Positions 1 through 5,035 of a DNA stretch of 5,502 nt are shown in pieces; position 1 is the stretch's first letter, and each line of letters opens with the position of its first letter. Origin of the DNA: JACPSX01 sp035288405 [NCBI: bacterium] (GTDB lineage Bacteria; JACPSX01); assembly GCA_035288405.1 (NCBI GenBank), contig DATEAK010000057.1, forward strand, positions 1 to 5,502. Reading direction: 5' to 3'. The notes beneath the pieces were generated by a model. It saw nothing but the letters and a program-made list of their open reading frames with translations. It searched no databases and was not told the DNA's origin. The position numbers and the translations under genes were made by a program.

Positions 1-366
1 GTAGGGAAAGGAGTTGAGCAACCCGGCCACGATCTTCACGTCGGCTCCCCCCAGAGCCGCGCTGACCGCCGGGTTTCCGGCTGAGATCAGGAGCGGGGCG
101 TCGCCGGAAAGGAGCATGCTGATCGCCCGGGAACCCGAGGACACGTAAATGAGCTGCACATCCAGGCCGTATTTCTTGTAGATTCCCGCTTCCTCGGCGA
201 TCCAGGTCACGCACTGGCTTGCCGTGATGGAGGAGTAGACGACCCGGACTTTCTCAAGTTCCGCTCCAAAAACTTTCGGAACGTTTCCTGCAAGAAGGAT
301 CAAAAGGCAGGGCAATAGGATCAGCGCAACATTCCACTGCGTTCGGAACCTTCCTTTTTGCAGCAT
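1..366 (-). CDS. NitT/TauT-type ABC transporter substrate-binding protein, N-terminal part (runs off the window)
   Basis: The 122 visible codons begin at ATG 366, six bases after a perfect AAGGAGG. Residues 1-12 are basic, 13-28 are hydrophobic (VALILLPCLLILLAG), and a Sec signal-peptide cleavage is likely near VFGA/E at 32-36. There is no convincing lipobox, so a soluble periplasmic protein is expected. The mature part starts with a beta strand (VRVVYSSI), then TWIAEEAGIYKKYGLDVQL, SGSRAISMLLSGD and AGLLNS. This is the usual opening of NMT1/THI5-like and SsuA/TauA binding proteins: the helix ending in G-IY-K-YGLDV, then a strand, then a residue-poor loop before the next helix. The ligand cannot be read from this part. 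The gene lies 34 nt after ubiD. A small hairpin (CCTCG-4-CGAGG, 385-398) sits in that gap upstream of the ribosome site. It is probably the last visible gene of the leuDC-ubiD operon and may import the pathway's substrate (inference). Confidence 0.88.
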   Translation of the reverse strand, partial: MLQKGRFRTQWNVALILLPCLLILLAGNVPKVFGAELEKVRVVYSSITASQCVTWIAEEAGIYKKYGLDVQLIYVSSGSRAISMLLSGDAPLLISAGNPAVSAALGGADVKIVAGLLNSFPY

Positions 367-372
367 TACCTA

Positions 373-379
373 CCTCCTT
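373..379 (-). promoter_or_regulatory. Strong ribosome binding site of the binding-protein gene
   Basis: The minus strand reads AAGGAGG followed by TAGGTA and ATG (366). It is fully complementary to the 16S 3' end with 6-nt spacing. This fixes the start and suggests strong translation even if the gene is distal in an operon. Confidence 0.8.
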
Positions 380-400
380 CTTGTCCTCGATCCCGAGGGT

Positions 401-1831
401 TTAGGAAATTCGGTGAAGCCCGTATTCCTGCCAGCGCTTCTCCACTTCGAGAACGTGCTCTTTGGGCGGAAAGGCGATGGGCGGAAAATCGTGTTTCCGG
501 GTGGCATCAATGCCGATCTTCGAGCCCAGAGCGCGGCGCTCATCAGACACGGGACCCTCCACGGGAACCGAGGGGTCCAGGGGAACGCTCAGCGTGTTGG
601 GCTCGATGAAGATATTCCGGGCCGGCTGCACGCGGAAGCTCATGGCCCAATCGACTGCGAACGAGTCCCTCACGTCGATATCGTCATCGACCACGACGGT
701 GAATTTTGCAAACCGCGGCAGCGCCGCCCAGGCGCCCCAGATGGTCTGCTTGGGCTGGCCTTCGTGTTCCTTTTTTATCGAAATCACCAGGTACGCGGTG
801 CTCGCTCCCGCCGTCTTGAAGTGCAGGCCCGTGATCGGGAGGCCCAGGTCATACTTGAGCTTTTTGTAAATGGGGACTTCAAAACCAAAGCCCCGGATAC
901 AGCTGCTTTCGCTGGGGGGCATCTGACTCACGAAGGCCTGGAAGATGGGATTTCTGCGAGTGGTCATGCATTTTACGTCGAAGACAAACGAAGGTCCACC
1001 GCGACTCATGTAGCCCGCGTATTCTCCGAAAGGTCCCTCGTCTTCACGGATTCCCGGCGGGATCTCTCCTTCCAACACAATTTCTGCAGTGGCGGGAACC
1101 TCGAGGTCGGAGGTCTTGCACTTGACGACCTCCACCGCTTTTCCCCGCAGTCCTCCGGCCACTGCGAGCTCATCAAGGCCGAAAGCGACTTTGGAAACCG
1201 AGGTGAGTCCGATCACGGGATCCGTGCCAAGCACGACGGCGATAGGAGTCGGCCGATTTTGCTTTTCATTCTTGGCGATGATGCGTCGCAAATCCTGGAG
1301 GTTGTTGCCGAAGTAAATCCCGGTCTTGCGCTTTCCTTTAAGCTGCATACGGTAAGTGCCCACGTTTCTGCCGCCGGTCTCGGGGTCCCGGCCGATCACA
1401 TAAGGCGAAGTGAAGTAGGGAGCAGGGTCGTGGGGAATCGTCCAGATGGGAACGGGGAGTTGGAAGAGATCGACTTCCTCTCCGTGCAAAACGACTTCCT
1501 GACAGGGGCCGCTCTCCACAAGAACCGGCGGGACGGGGTCGGACTGAGCCTTGCTCCAGCGCCGGAAAATTTCGTCGAAGTTGAGCTCGGTCTCCAGCGC
1601 AATGGCGTAGACATCACGGGAGGCTCCCAGAACGCCGGTCACCACGGGAGTGGAAAATCCTTTTACATTTTCAAACAGAAGAGCCGGCCTGCGCTCGTCG
1701 GGGATTTTCCGAAACACGAGTTTGGCGACGGCGGCAAGTTCCCAGTCTTTGTCCACTTCCTTGGAAATGCGGAAGAGCTTTCCTTTCTCTTCAAGGACCC
1801 GCAGGTAGTGGCGTAAATCCTCGTATGGCAT
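401..1831 (-). CDS. UbiD-family (prenylated-FMN dependent) decarboxylase
   Basis: The product has 476 residues, the normal length for UbiD/Fdc1/AroY-type enzymes, which reversibly decarboxylate aromatic or alpha,beta-unsaturated acids using prFMN made by UbiX (not in the window). Family landmarks are GGRNVGTYRMQL (N156, R161), VAVVLG-like IAVVLGTDP (198-205), ELAVAGGLRG (E221), PATAEIVLEGEI (246-257) and EDEGPFGEYAGY (E265, E270). Spacing from N156 to R161, E221, E265 and E270 equals that of A. niger Fdc1 N168, R173, E233, E277 and E282 (remembered numbering), so the catalytic Arg-Glu-Glu set is present. The Fdc1 metal-ligand His191 falls on Q179 in the same ungapped register. The ATG at 1831 has GGAG 8 nt upstream (1840-1843). 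I cannot assign the substrate; a small unsaturated acid from the adjacent dehydratase is a guess. It was probably cotranscribed with leuC before the DUF559 cassette intervened. Confidence 0.93.
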   Translation of the reverse strand: MPYEDLRHYLRVLEEKGKLFRISKEVDKDWELAAVAKLVFRKIPDERRPALLFENVKGFSTPVVTGVLGASRDVYAIALETELNFDEIFRRWSKAQSDPVPPVLVESGPCQEVVLHGEEVDLFQLPVPIWTIPHDPAPYFTSPYVIGRDPETGGRNVGTYRMQLKGKRKTGIYFGNNLQDLRRIIAKNEKQNRPTPIAVVLGTDPVIGLTSVSKVAFGLDELAVAGGLRGKAVEVVKCKTSDLEVPATAEIVLEGEIPPGIREDEGPFGEYAGYMSRGGPSFVFDVKCMTTRRNPIFQAFVSQMPPSESSCIRGFGFEVPIYKKLKYDLGLPITGLHFKTAGASTAYLVISIKKEHEGQPKQTIWGAWAALPRFAKFTVVVDDDIDVRDSFAVDWAMSFRVQPARNIFIEPNTLSVPLDPSVPVEGPVSDERRALGSKIGIDATRKHDFPPIAFPPKEHVLEVEKRWQEYGLHRIS

Positions 1832-1907
1832 CAGTCATTCTCCATTCATCTCCGGGGTCAGCCGAGCTTTTGCATGAGTTCCTGCATTGCTCTTTGAAGA
1901 GGTCGTT

Positions 1908-2312
1908 TTATTTATTTGCCCTCTCCCTTTTAGGGAGAGGGTCTGGGTGAGGGTCGCTCAGAGCCTCCACGATTTTCTGTAAAACTGCTTCGATGTTGCC
2001 CATTACATCATTATCCCAAAATCGCAGCACTCGATATCCTCGTCGGGATAAATACGCAGTTTTCCTTAAATCCGATTCCATTTGTACAGTATGCTGGCCG
2101 CCGTCAAGCTCGATGACCAAGTTCTCTTCCGGACAGCAGAAGTCGGTGATGAAACGGCCCACGGGATGTTGACGACGAAACTTTGCTCCTCCAAGTTGCC
2201 GAGAGCGTATCCGCATCCAGAGCCGGAGTTCTGCTTCGGTTTGGCCGCGGCGCAGACGACGAGCACGATGACGAAGTATTGAAGATCCTTGGTCCAATGG
2301 CTTTCCCCTCAC
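1908..2312 (-). CDS. DUF559-domain protein (Vsr-like PD-(D/E)XK endonuclease fold)
   Basis: The frame is open from TTG 2384 to TAA 1908. I prefer GTG 2312 (134 residues) because it follows GGGGAGAGGGAAGG and because residues upstream are encoded only by the hairpin repeat. TTG 2297 is also possible. The core is a textbook DUF559 domain: ARRLRRGQTEAELRLW, QLGGAKFRRQHPVGRFITDF, LVIELDGGQH, YLSRRGYRVLRFWDNDV, and IEAVLQKIVEAL. The D of TDF, the E and D of ELDG, and the QH form the expected acidic nuclease cluster by analogy with Vsr. The last residues, DPHPDPLPKRERANK, are encoded by the left terminal repeat. Codon choice (CGA, AGG, TTA, many A/T-ending) differs from leuC and ubiD, which suggests acquisition. 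The function of DUF559 proteins is not established. Its position inside inverted repeats suggests a mobile unit. Confidence 0.88.
   Translation of the reverse strand: MRGKPLDQGSSILRHRARRLRRGQTEAELRLWMRIRSRQLGGAKFRRQHPVGRFITDFCCPEENLVIELDGGQHTVQMESDLRKTAYLSRRGYRVLRFWDNDVMGNIEAVLQKIVEALSDPHPDPLPKRERANK
1919..1953. repeat. Left terminal hairpin repeat of the DUF559 cassette
   Basis: A perfect 10-bp stem (1919-1928 CCCTCTCCCT, 1932-1941 AGGGAGAGGG) closes a TTT loop. It is followed inward by TCT and GGGTGAGGG (1945-1953). It matches the right-end repeat in inverted orientation over about 34 bp. It lies inside the 3' end of the DUF559 ORF. On the minus strand it is not followed by a T run, so it is not a classic terminator. 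Confidence 0.85.
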
Positions 2313-2341
2313 CCTTCCCTCTCCCCAATGGGGAGAGGGAA
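2306..2341. repeat. Right terminal hairpin repeat of the DUF559 cassette
   Basis: A perfect 12-bp stem (2315-2326 TTCCCTCTCCCC, 2330-2341 GGGGAGAGGGAA) closes an AAT loop, flanked on the inner side by CCCTCACCC (2306-2314). Read inward it gives CCCTCTCCC-C-ATT-G-GGGAGAGGG-AA-GGGTGAGGG, the inverted copy of the left repeat. The GTG in GGGTGAGGG is the proposed DUF559 start codon, and the purine-rich stem arm before it could act as its ribosome site. Confidence 0.85.
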
Positions 2342-2360
2342 AAAAGGAGTCTTCCTTTTT
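2341..2360 (-). terminator. Weak A/T-rich hairpin after leuC, possible (bidirectional) terminator
   Basis: On the minus strand AAAAAGGA-AGAC-TCCTTTTT forms a perfect 8-bp stem with a 4-nt loop and one further T, 47 nt after the leuC stop. The arms themselves supply the A and U tracts, so it could work in either direction. With only three G/C pairs the stem is weak. It abuts the right repeat of the DUF559 cassette. Confidence 0.35.
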
Positions 2361-2406
2361 ATCTAAGCGCTCCTGTCTGTTCAAGATAAGATATCCAACC
2401 TTCAGC

Positions 2407-3663
2407 TCACTTCACAAATTCTCTCGGATCGGCAATCTCACCCCGGATGGCCGATGCGGCCAGAGTCGCAGGGCTCGACAGGTAGATAAAGGAATTCCGG
2501 TTTCCCATTCTCCCCAGGAAATTGCGATTGCCCGTGGACAGGCACACTTCACCGTCTCCCAAAGTTCCACCGTCCTCCGCGCAAGTTCCGCAGCCCGGAT
2601 TCGTGATCATGGCCCCGCTTTCGACCAGGGTGGCCACAATTCCCTCCTTGGCGGCCTGCACGTAAATGTCGCGGGAGGCCGGAGTCACGATCATGCGCAC
2701 GTTCGGGTGAATGCTGTGCCCTTTGAGGATGCCGGCGGCAATGGCGAGATCATCGAGTTTTGCGTTGGCGCAGGAGCCCAGGAAAGCCTGGTGGATCTTT
2801 ACCCCCTTCAGTTCGGAGACCGATTTCACATTGTCGACCTGGTGGGGGCAGGAGACCATGGGTTCCAGTGTATCCGCGTCAATGGTCACTTCTTTCGCAT
2901 AGCGCGCATCGGGATCCGGGCGGATCATCTCGACGGGTTTCGAGGTACGCCCCTGGAGAAATTTCATCGTGGCCTCGTCCGGGGCTACCATTGCGCACTT
3001 GGCCCCGAGCTCCATGGCCAGGTTGCTGAGGGTCATGCGTTCAGAGACGCTGAGGCGAGAGGTAAGATCGCCGCAGAACTCCACCGACTTGTAGGTGCAA
3101 CCGTTCGCAGTGAGATCACCGATCAGCTTGAGCATGAGGTCCTTGCTGAACACACCCGCAGAAAGGCGCCCCTTGAGAACGATCTTGATCGATTCGGGAA
3201 CTTTCATCCAGAGTTTTCCCGTAAGCCACACGGAAGTGACTTCCGTGAAACCGACTCCCGTGCCGAAGGCACCCAACGCTCCATAGATGGTTGAGTGGGA
3301 GTCCGTCCCGAGAATCAGTTGGCCCGGAAGCACGTGGCCCTTCTCCATCATGACCACGTGGGCGATCCCTGCATTGACGTCGTAGAAGTTCTTGATGCCG
3401 TGCCGCTTCACGAATTCCCGGATGGTCGCGTGGTTATTGGCGTCTACTTCGGATTTGGCCGGAGAAATGTGGTCCAGCACCACGACGATGCGATCGGGAT
3501 CCCGCAACTCATTCACTCCGACCGAATGGAACTGCTTAATGGAGCGCCATGTGGCCGTATTGCTCATGACCACGTCGGGAAAGGCGTCCACAATTTCTCC
3601 GGGGGTCACTTGAGCGCGCCCCGAGGTCCGCGCCAGAACTTTTTCCGCCAGTGTCAGTCCCAT
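2407..3663 (-). CDS. leuC: Aconitase-family dehydratase large subunit, LeuC-like (3-isopropylmalate dehydratase / homoaconitase type)
   Basis: The product has 418 residues, the length of the short LeuC/HacA type that works with a separate LeuD subunit. It binds a [4Fe-4S] cluster and interconverts a hydroxy-diacid and its unsaturated form. Cluster cysteines are C298 (GSCANAKLDDL) and C358/C361 (NPGCGTC). Active-site landmarks are D64-H65 (LDHISP), D121-S122-H123 (GTDSHSTIYGALGAFGTG) and R380/R385 (GNRNFLGRMGN), matching aconitase D100-H101, D165-S166 and R447/R452 as I recall them. Several usually constant positions differ: DSHS for DSHT, SCANAK for SCTNgR, TGNRNF for TSNRNF. ATG 3663 has AGGAGGA 7 nt upstream, overlapping the leuD stop, so the two are probably translationally coupled. 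The small-then-large order, no leuA/leuB nearby, and a following ubiD argue for a non-leucine substrate. The symbol denotes family only. Confidence 0.88.
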   Translation of the reverse strand: MGLTLAEKVLARTSGRAQVTPGEIVDAFPDVVMSNTATWRSIKQFHSVGVNELRDPDRIVVVLDHISPAKSEVDANNHATIREFVKRHGIKNFYDVNAGIAHVVMMEKGHVLPGQLILGTDSHSTIYGALGAFGTGVGFTEVTSVWLTGKLWMKVPESIKIVLKGRLSAGVFSKDLMLKLIGDLTANGCTYKSVEFCGDLTSRLSVSERMTLSNLAMELGAKCAMVAPDEATMKFLQGRTSKPVEMIRPDPDARYAKEVTIDADTLEPMVSCPHQVDNVKSVSELKGVKIHQAFLGSCANAKLDDLAIAAGILKGHSIHPNVRMIVTPASRDIYVQAAKEGIVATLVESGAMITNPGCGTCAEDGGTLGDGEVCLSTGNRNFLGRMGNRNSFIYLSSPATLAASAIRGEIADPREFVK

Positions 3664-3670
3664 GAATTTT

Positions 3671-3677
3671 TCCTCCT
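3671..3677 (-). promoter_or_regulatory. Ribosome binding site of leuC overlapping the leuD stop codon
   Basis: The minus strand reads CAG TAG GAGGA AAAATTC ATG. The AGGAGGA signal shares its first two bases with the TAG stop of leuD (3678-3676) and lies 7 nt before the leuC ATG. This is a layout typical of coupled translation of two subunits needed in equal amounts. Confidence 0.75.
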
Positions 3678-4185
3678 ACTGCTTGGACGTCTGGGAGTGA
3701 AACTGCCGGCGCAGGTAGGGCACCAGACCTCCAACCTCCAGGATTTCCCGGACGGACGGAGGCAGGGGCGGAATGCGATGTCCCCCTTTGGGAGTAACCA
3801 CCCGTCCCTGATCGAAATCAAGAGTCAGCACATCTCCCTCTTCCAGCTCGGCGACGGCTGCCGGGCACTCCACGATGGGCAGGCCCGAATTAATCGCGTT
3901 GCGGAAAAAAACGCGGGCGAAAGAGGCTGCCACCACGGCCTTGATACCGGCCCCCACCAGACAGGTGGCGGCTTGCTCCCGGGCGCTGCCGCAGCCGAAG
4001 TTTTCTCCCGCGACCAGGATGTCGAATTGTTTGAGTTTTTGCGGGTACTCCTTGCCCATCATCTCGAAGGCGTGCTGGGCCAACTCCGCCGGGTCGATAC
4101 TGCGCAGGTATTTGCCCTGGATAATCAGGTCCGTGTTGATGTTGTCTCCGAATTTGATCACCTTACCGCTGAGGGTCGATATCAC
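3676..4185 (-). CDS. leuD: Aconitase-family dehydratase small (swivel) subunit, LeuD-like
   Basis: I chose GTG 4185 (169 residues) because AGGAGA lies 7 nt upstream (4193-4198) and the protein then begins at the conserved first strand, ISTLSGKVIKFGDNINTD. A longer frame from GTG 4212 has no comparable signal. The LeuD signature is complete: INTDLIIQGKYLR, GENFGCGSAREQAA, SFARVFFRNAINSGLP, and a C-terminal EILEVGGLVPYL. Residues S67 and R69 of GSAREQ correspond to the aconitase catalytic Ser642 and Arg644, while the second Ser and the His of the usual SSREH are Ala and Gln. The specificity loop reads YLRS, closer to the YLRT of promiscuous/homoaconitase small subunits than to the YLVY of methanogen isopropylmalate isomerase (remembered). 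It forms a heterodimer with the downstream large subunit and is the first gene after the promoter at 4440-4468. The symbol denotes family only. Confidence 0.88.
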   Translation of the reverse strand: MISTLSGKVIKFGDNINTDLIIQGKYLRSIDPAELAQHAFEMMGKEYPQKLKQFDILVAGENFGCGSAREQAATCLVGAGIKAVVAASFARVFFRNAINSGLPIVECPAAVAELEEGDVLTLDFDQGRVVTPKGGHRIPPLPPSVREILEVGGLVPYLRRQFHSQTSKQ

Positions 4186-4321
4186 AAATGTTTCTCCTGC
4201 CGGCCGGCTCACGTCGAAGTCGACGGTTCGCTCGTAGGCGGCTGCGGATCTGAGTGCGTTCCTTCACAGGATCGATGGTAAGGAAGCTCTCGACTTCATG
4301 GTTGTTGATGGTCCGAACCAT
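4163..4321 (-). CDS. Possible small upstream ORF overlapping the leuD start
   Basis: ATG 4321 opens a 52-codon frame (MVRTINNHEVESFLTIDPVK..., then very arginine-rich) that ends with TAA at 4163, 22 nt inside leuD in another frame. Its ribosome signal is weak (GGGAAA about 6 nt away). It has no leucine run, so it is not a classic leu attenuator peptide. It could couple translation to leuD or be chance. I recognise no family. Confidence 0.2.
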   Translation of the reverse strand: MVRTINNHEVESFLTIDPVKERTQIRSRLRANRRLRREPAGRRNICDIDPQR

Positions 4322-4336
4322 TGATATTTTCCCGGG

Positions 4337-4358
4337 CCGACCTTGCAAGAAGGTCCGG
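4337..4358 (-). other. Hairpin in the leuD leader
   Basis: GACCTT (4339-4344) and AAGGTC (4350-4355) form a perfect 6-bp stem around a 5-nt loop. It extends by CC/GG (4337-4338 with 4357-4358) past one bulged base. It lies about 150 nt upstream of the leuD start inside the transcribed leader and is not followed by a T run. No known riboswitch or T-box motif was recognised. Confidence 0.4.
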
Positions 4359-4439
4359 CAATGGTTGATGCTTCACCGGAATGCTGTCAGGTAATTGTCC
4401 CTTCCGTGATACCGCAATGGAGACGGGGTTTAATGATTC

Positions 4440-4468
4440 TTTGTAGGCTGCCGGGGCTTGCCTGTCAA
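4440..4468 (-). promoter_or_regulatory. Sigma70-type promoter of the leuD-leuC operon
   Basis: The minus strand carries TTGACA (4468-4463), a 17-nt spacer, and TACAAA (4445-4440). The -35 box is perfect, the spacing ideal, and the -10 box matches TATAAT at four of six positions. Transcription would begin near 4433 and give a leader of about 250 nt before leuD GTG 4185. Confidence 0.65.
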
Positions 4469-4472
4469 GCCT
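4454..4472. promoter_or_regulatory. Palindrome over the -35 box, candidate operator
   Basis: The minus strand reads GGCTTG-ACAGG-CAAGCC: a perfect 6-bp inverted repeat (4455-4471), extended by one G:T pair. The -35 TTGACA lies inside it. The position and size suit a repressor dimer site; no regulator gene is in the window. Confidence 0.4.
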
Positions 4473-4486
4473 GTTTTAAAGCTGGC

Positions 4487-4514
4487 TTTCAGCGCTCAGC
4501 AATTAGCAGTCAGC
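4487..4514. repeat. Four degenerate 7-bp repeats (NNTCAGC)
   Basis: The plus strand reads TTTCAGC, GCTCAGC, AATTAGC, AGTCAGC in exact 7-base phase, just upstream of the leuD promoter. Flanking CTGGCT (4482-4487) and AGCCAG (4512-4517) pair, so the array can form the apical part of a hairpin after the redoxin-like gene. The rest of 4515-4547 shows nothing else. Confidence 0.6.
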
Positions 4515-4547
4515 CAGAGGACTTCCCGTTGAATGCTGCTGCCTTAC

Positions 4548-4967
4548 TCAATGAACGTGCTCTTCCCGTGCGGGTGCGGGAGGTGTTTCCTTTTTGAGCC
4601 GCTCGATCTCCTGAAGTAACTGCGGGATCTGTGTCCAACCGGGGCCATCTCCGGGAATCCAGCGCGCCCGGATATAGCCCCGGCGGTCGATAAGAAACTC
4701 CATATGAGAGGGAATCGGAGGCACGCTCTTCACGGTCAACGTTCGACGGAAAAGCGCATAGGTCTCAACAATCTCTTGGTACCCGTCAACGACGACGGGC
4801 AAGGTTTCCAACTGTCTTCCGAACTTCTGCTCAACTTGGTTCACATACTGCATCGGCACCGCAATGATCCGGGCGCCGGCGATCGATCCGACGGTTGGGT
4901 TTCTCGGCCGAGGGGCCCCACGCGCCGAGATGATTCTCGGCACAGTAGACCGGATTGTCCGCGCCAC
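4548..4967 (-). CDS. C-terminal redoxin-domain fragment of CopD/redoxin fusion type
   Basis: From about residue 30 the 139-residue product matches the tail of the redoxin domain found behind CopD-like membrane proteins: GARIIAVPM, LETLPVVVDGYQEIVETYALFRRTL, PSHMEFLIDRRGYIRARWIPGDG, a charged helix, and a terminal EEHVH whose histidines may bind metal. Nothing resembling the CopD helices, a cytochrome c motif or a CXXC site precedes it. Residues 1-29 do not look like the family. The frame is closed by TGA at 5027. GTG 4967 has no ribosome site, and the first in-frame ATG is internal. It is therefore most likely a 5'-truncated remnant, perhaps not translated. If expressed it would lack the N-terminal part of the thioredoxin fold. 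The family is recognised from memory of similar proteins, so moderate confidence. Confidence 0.5.
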   Translation of the reverse strand: MARTIRSTVPRIISARGAPRPRNPTVGSIAGARIIAVPMQYVNQVEQKFGRQLETLPVVVDGYQEIVETYALFRRTLTVKSVPPIPSHMEFLIDRRGYIRARWIPGDGPGWTQIPQLLQEIERLKKETPPAPAREEHVH

Positions 4968-4992
4968 GGGCGTCCCGAGCGTATGTGTACGC
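4894..4992 (-). pseudogene. Possible fragment of an unidentified gene in another frame
   Basis: In the frame opening after TGA 4995-4993 the minus strand reads ARDARGADNPVY, then CAENHLGAWGPSAEKPN, ending where the redoxin-like similarity begins. Third codon positions are more G/C-rich here than in the overlapping redoxin frame, and the peptide looks protein-like. I cannot name the family. It has no start codon or ribosome site. Confidence 0.25.
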
Positions 4993-5035
4993 TCAGGTGA
5001 TTGCCGAAGATGCCACAGCCGGGATCACGGCCGCT

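Larger units (their letters stand above)
1919..2341 (-). mobile_element. Putative DUF559 cassette bounded by inverted hairpin repeats
   Basis: About 420 bp consisting of one DUF559 gene between two near-identical inverted repeats. It lies between leuC and ubiD, genes that otherwise look cotranscribed. No clear target-site duplication is visible: left outer flank TTTATTTATTTG, right outer flank AAAAGGAGTC. There is no transposase gene. The call rests on the paired ends, the different codon use and the position. Mobility itself is inference. Confidence 0.5.

Noticed and set aside
413-1816. 467-codon open frame on the plus strand opposite ubiD
   Set aside because: It is the antisense shadow of a well-conserved UbiD enzyme. 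Its product shows no recognisable motifs, and such frames are common opposite GC-rich genes.
1832-1907. Separate ubiD promoter
   Set aside because: The best -35-like TTCAAA has only ATGCAA at 17-nt spacing, which is a poor -10.
1919-1941. Hairpin as intrinsic terminator of DUF559
   Set aside because: The stem is strong, but the following minus-strand sequence is CAAATAAATAAAA, with no U tract, and it lies within the coding frame. It fits better as a terminal repeat.
2707-3294. 195-codon plus-strand frame inside leuC
   Set aside because: Shadow of the leuC reading frame; low-complexity charged product.
3295-4281. 328-codon open frame on the plus strand opposite leuC/leuD
   Set aside because: It runs antisense across two conserved genes and their junction, with no protein-like motifs or ribosome site.
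4163-4433. Leucine attenuator or T-box in the leuD leader
   Set aside because: There is no leucine codon run, no terminator with a U tract, and no T-box consensus was seen.
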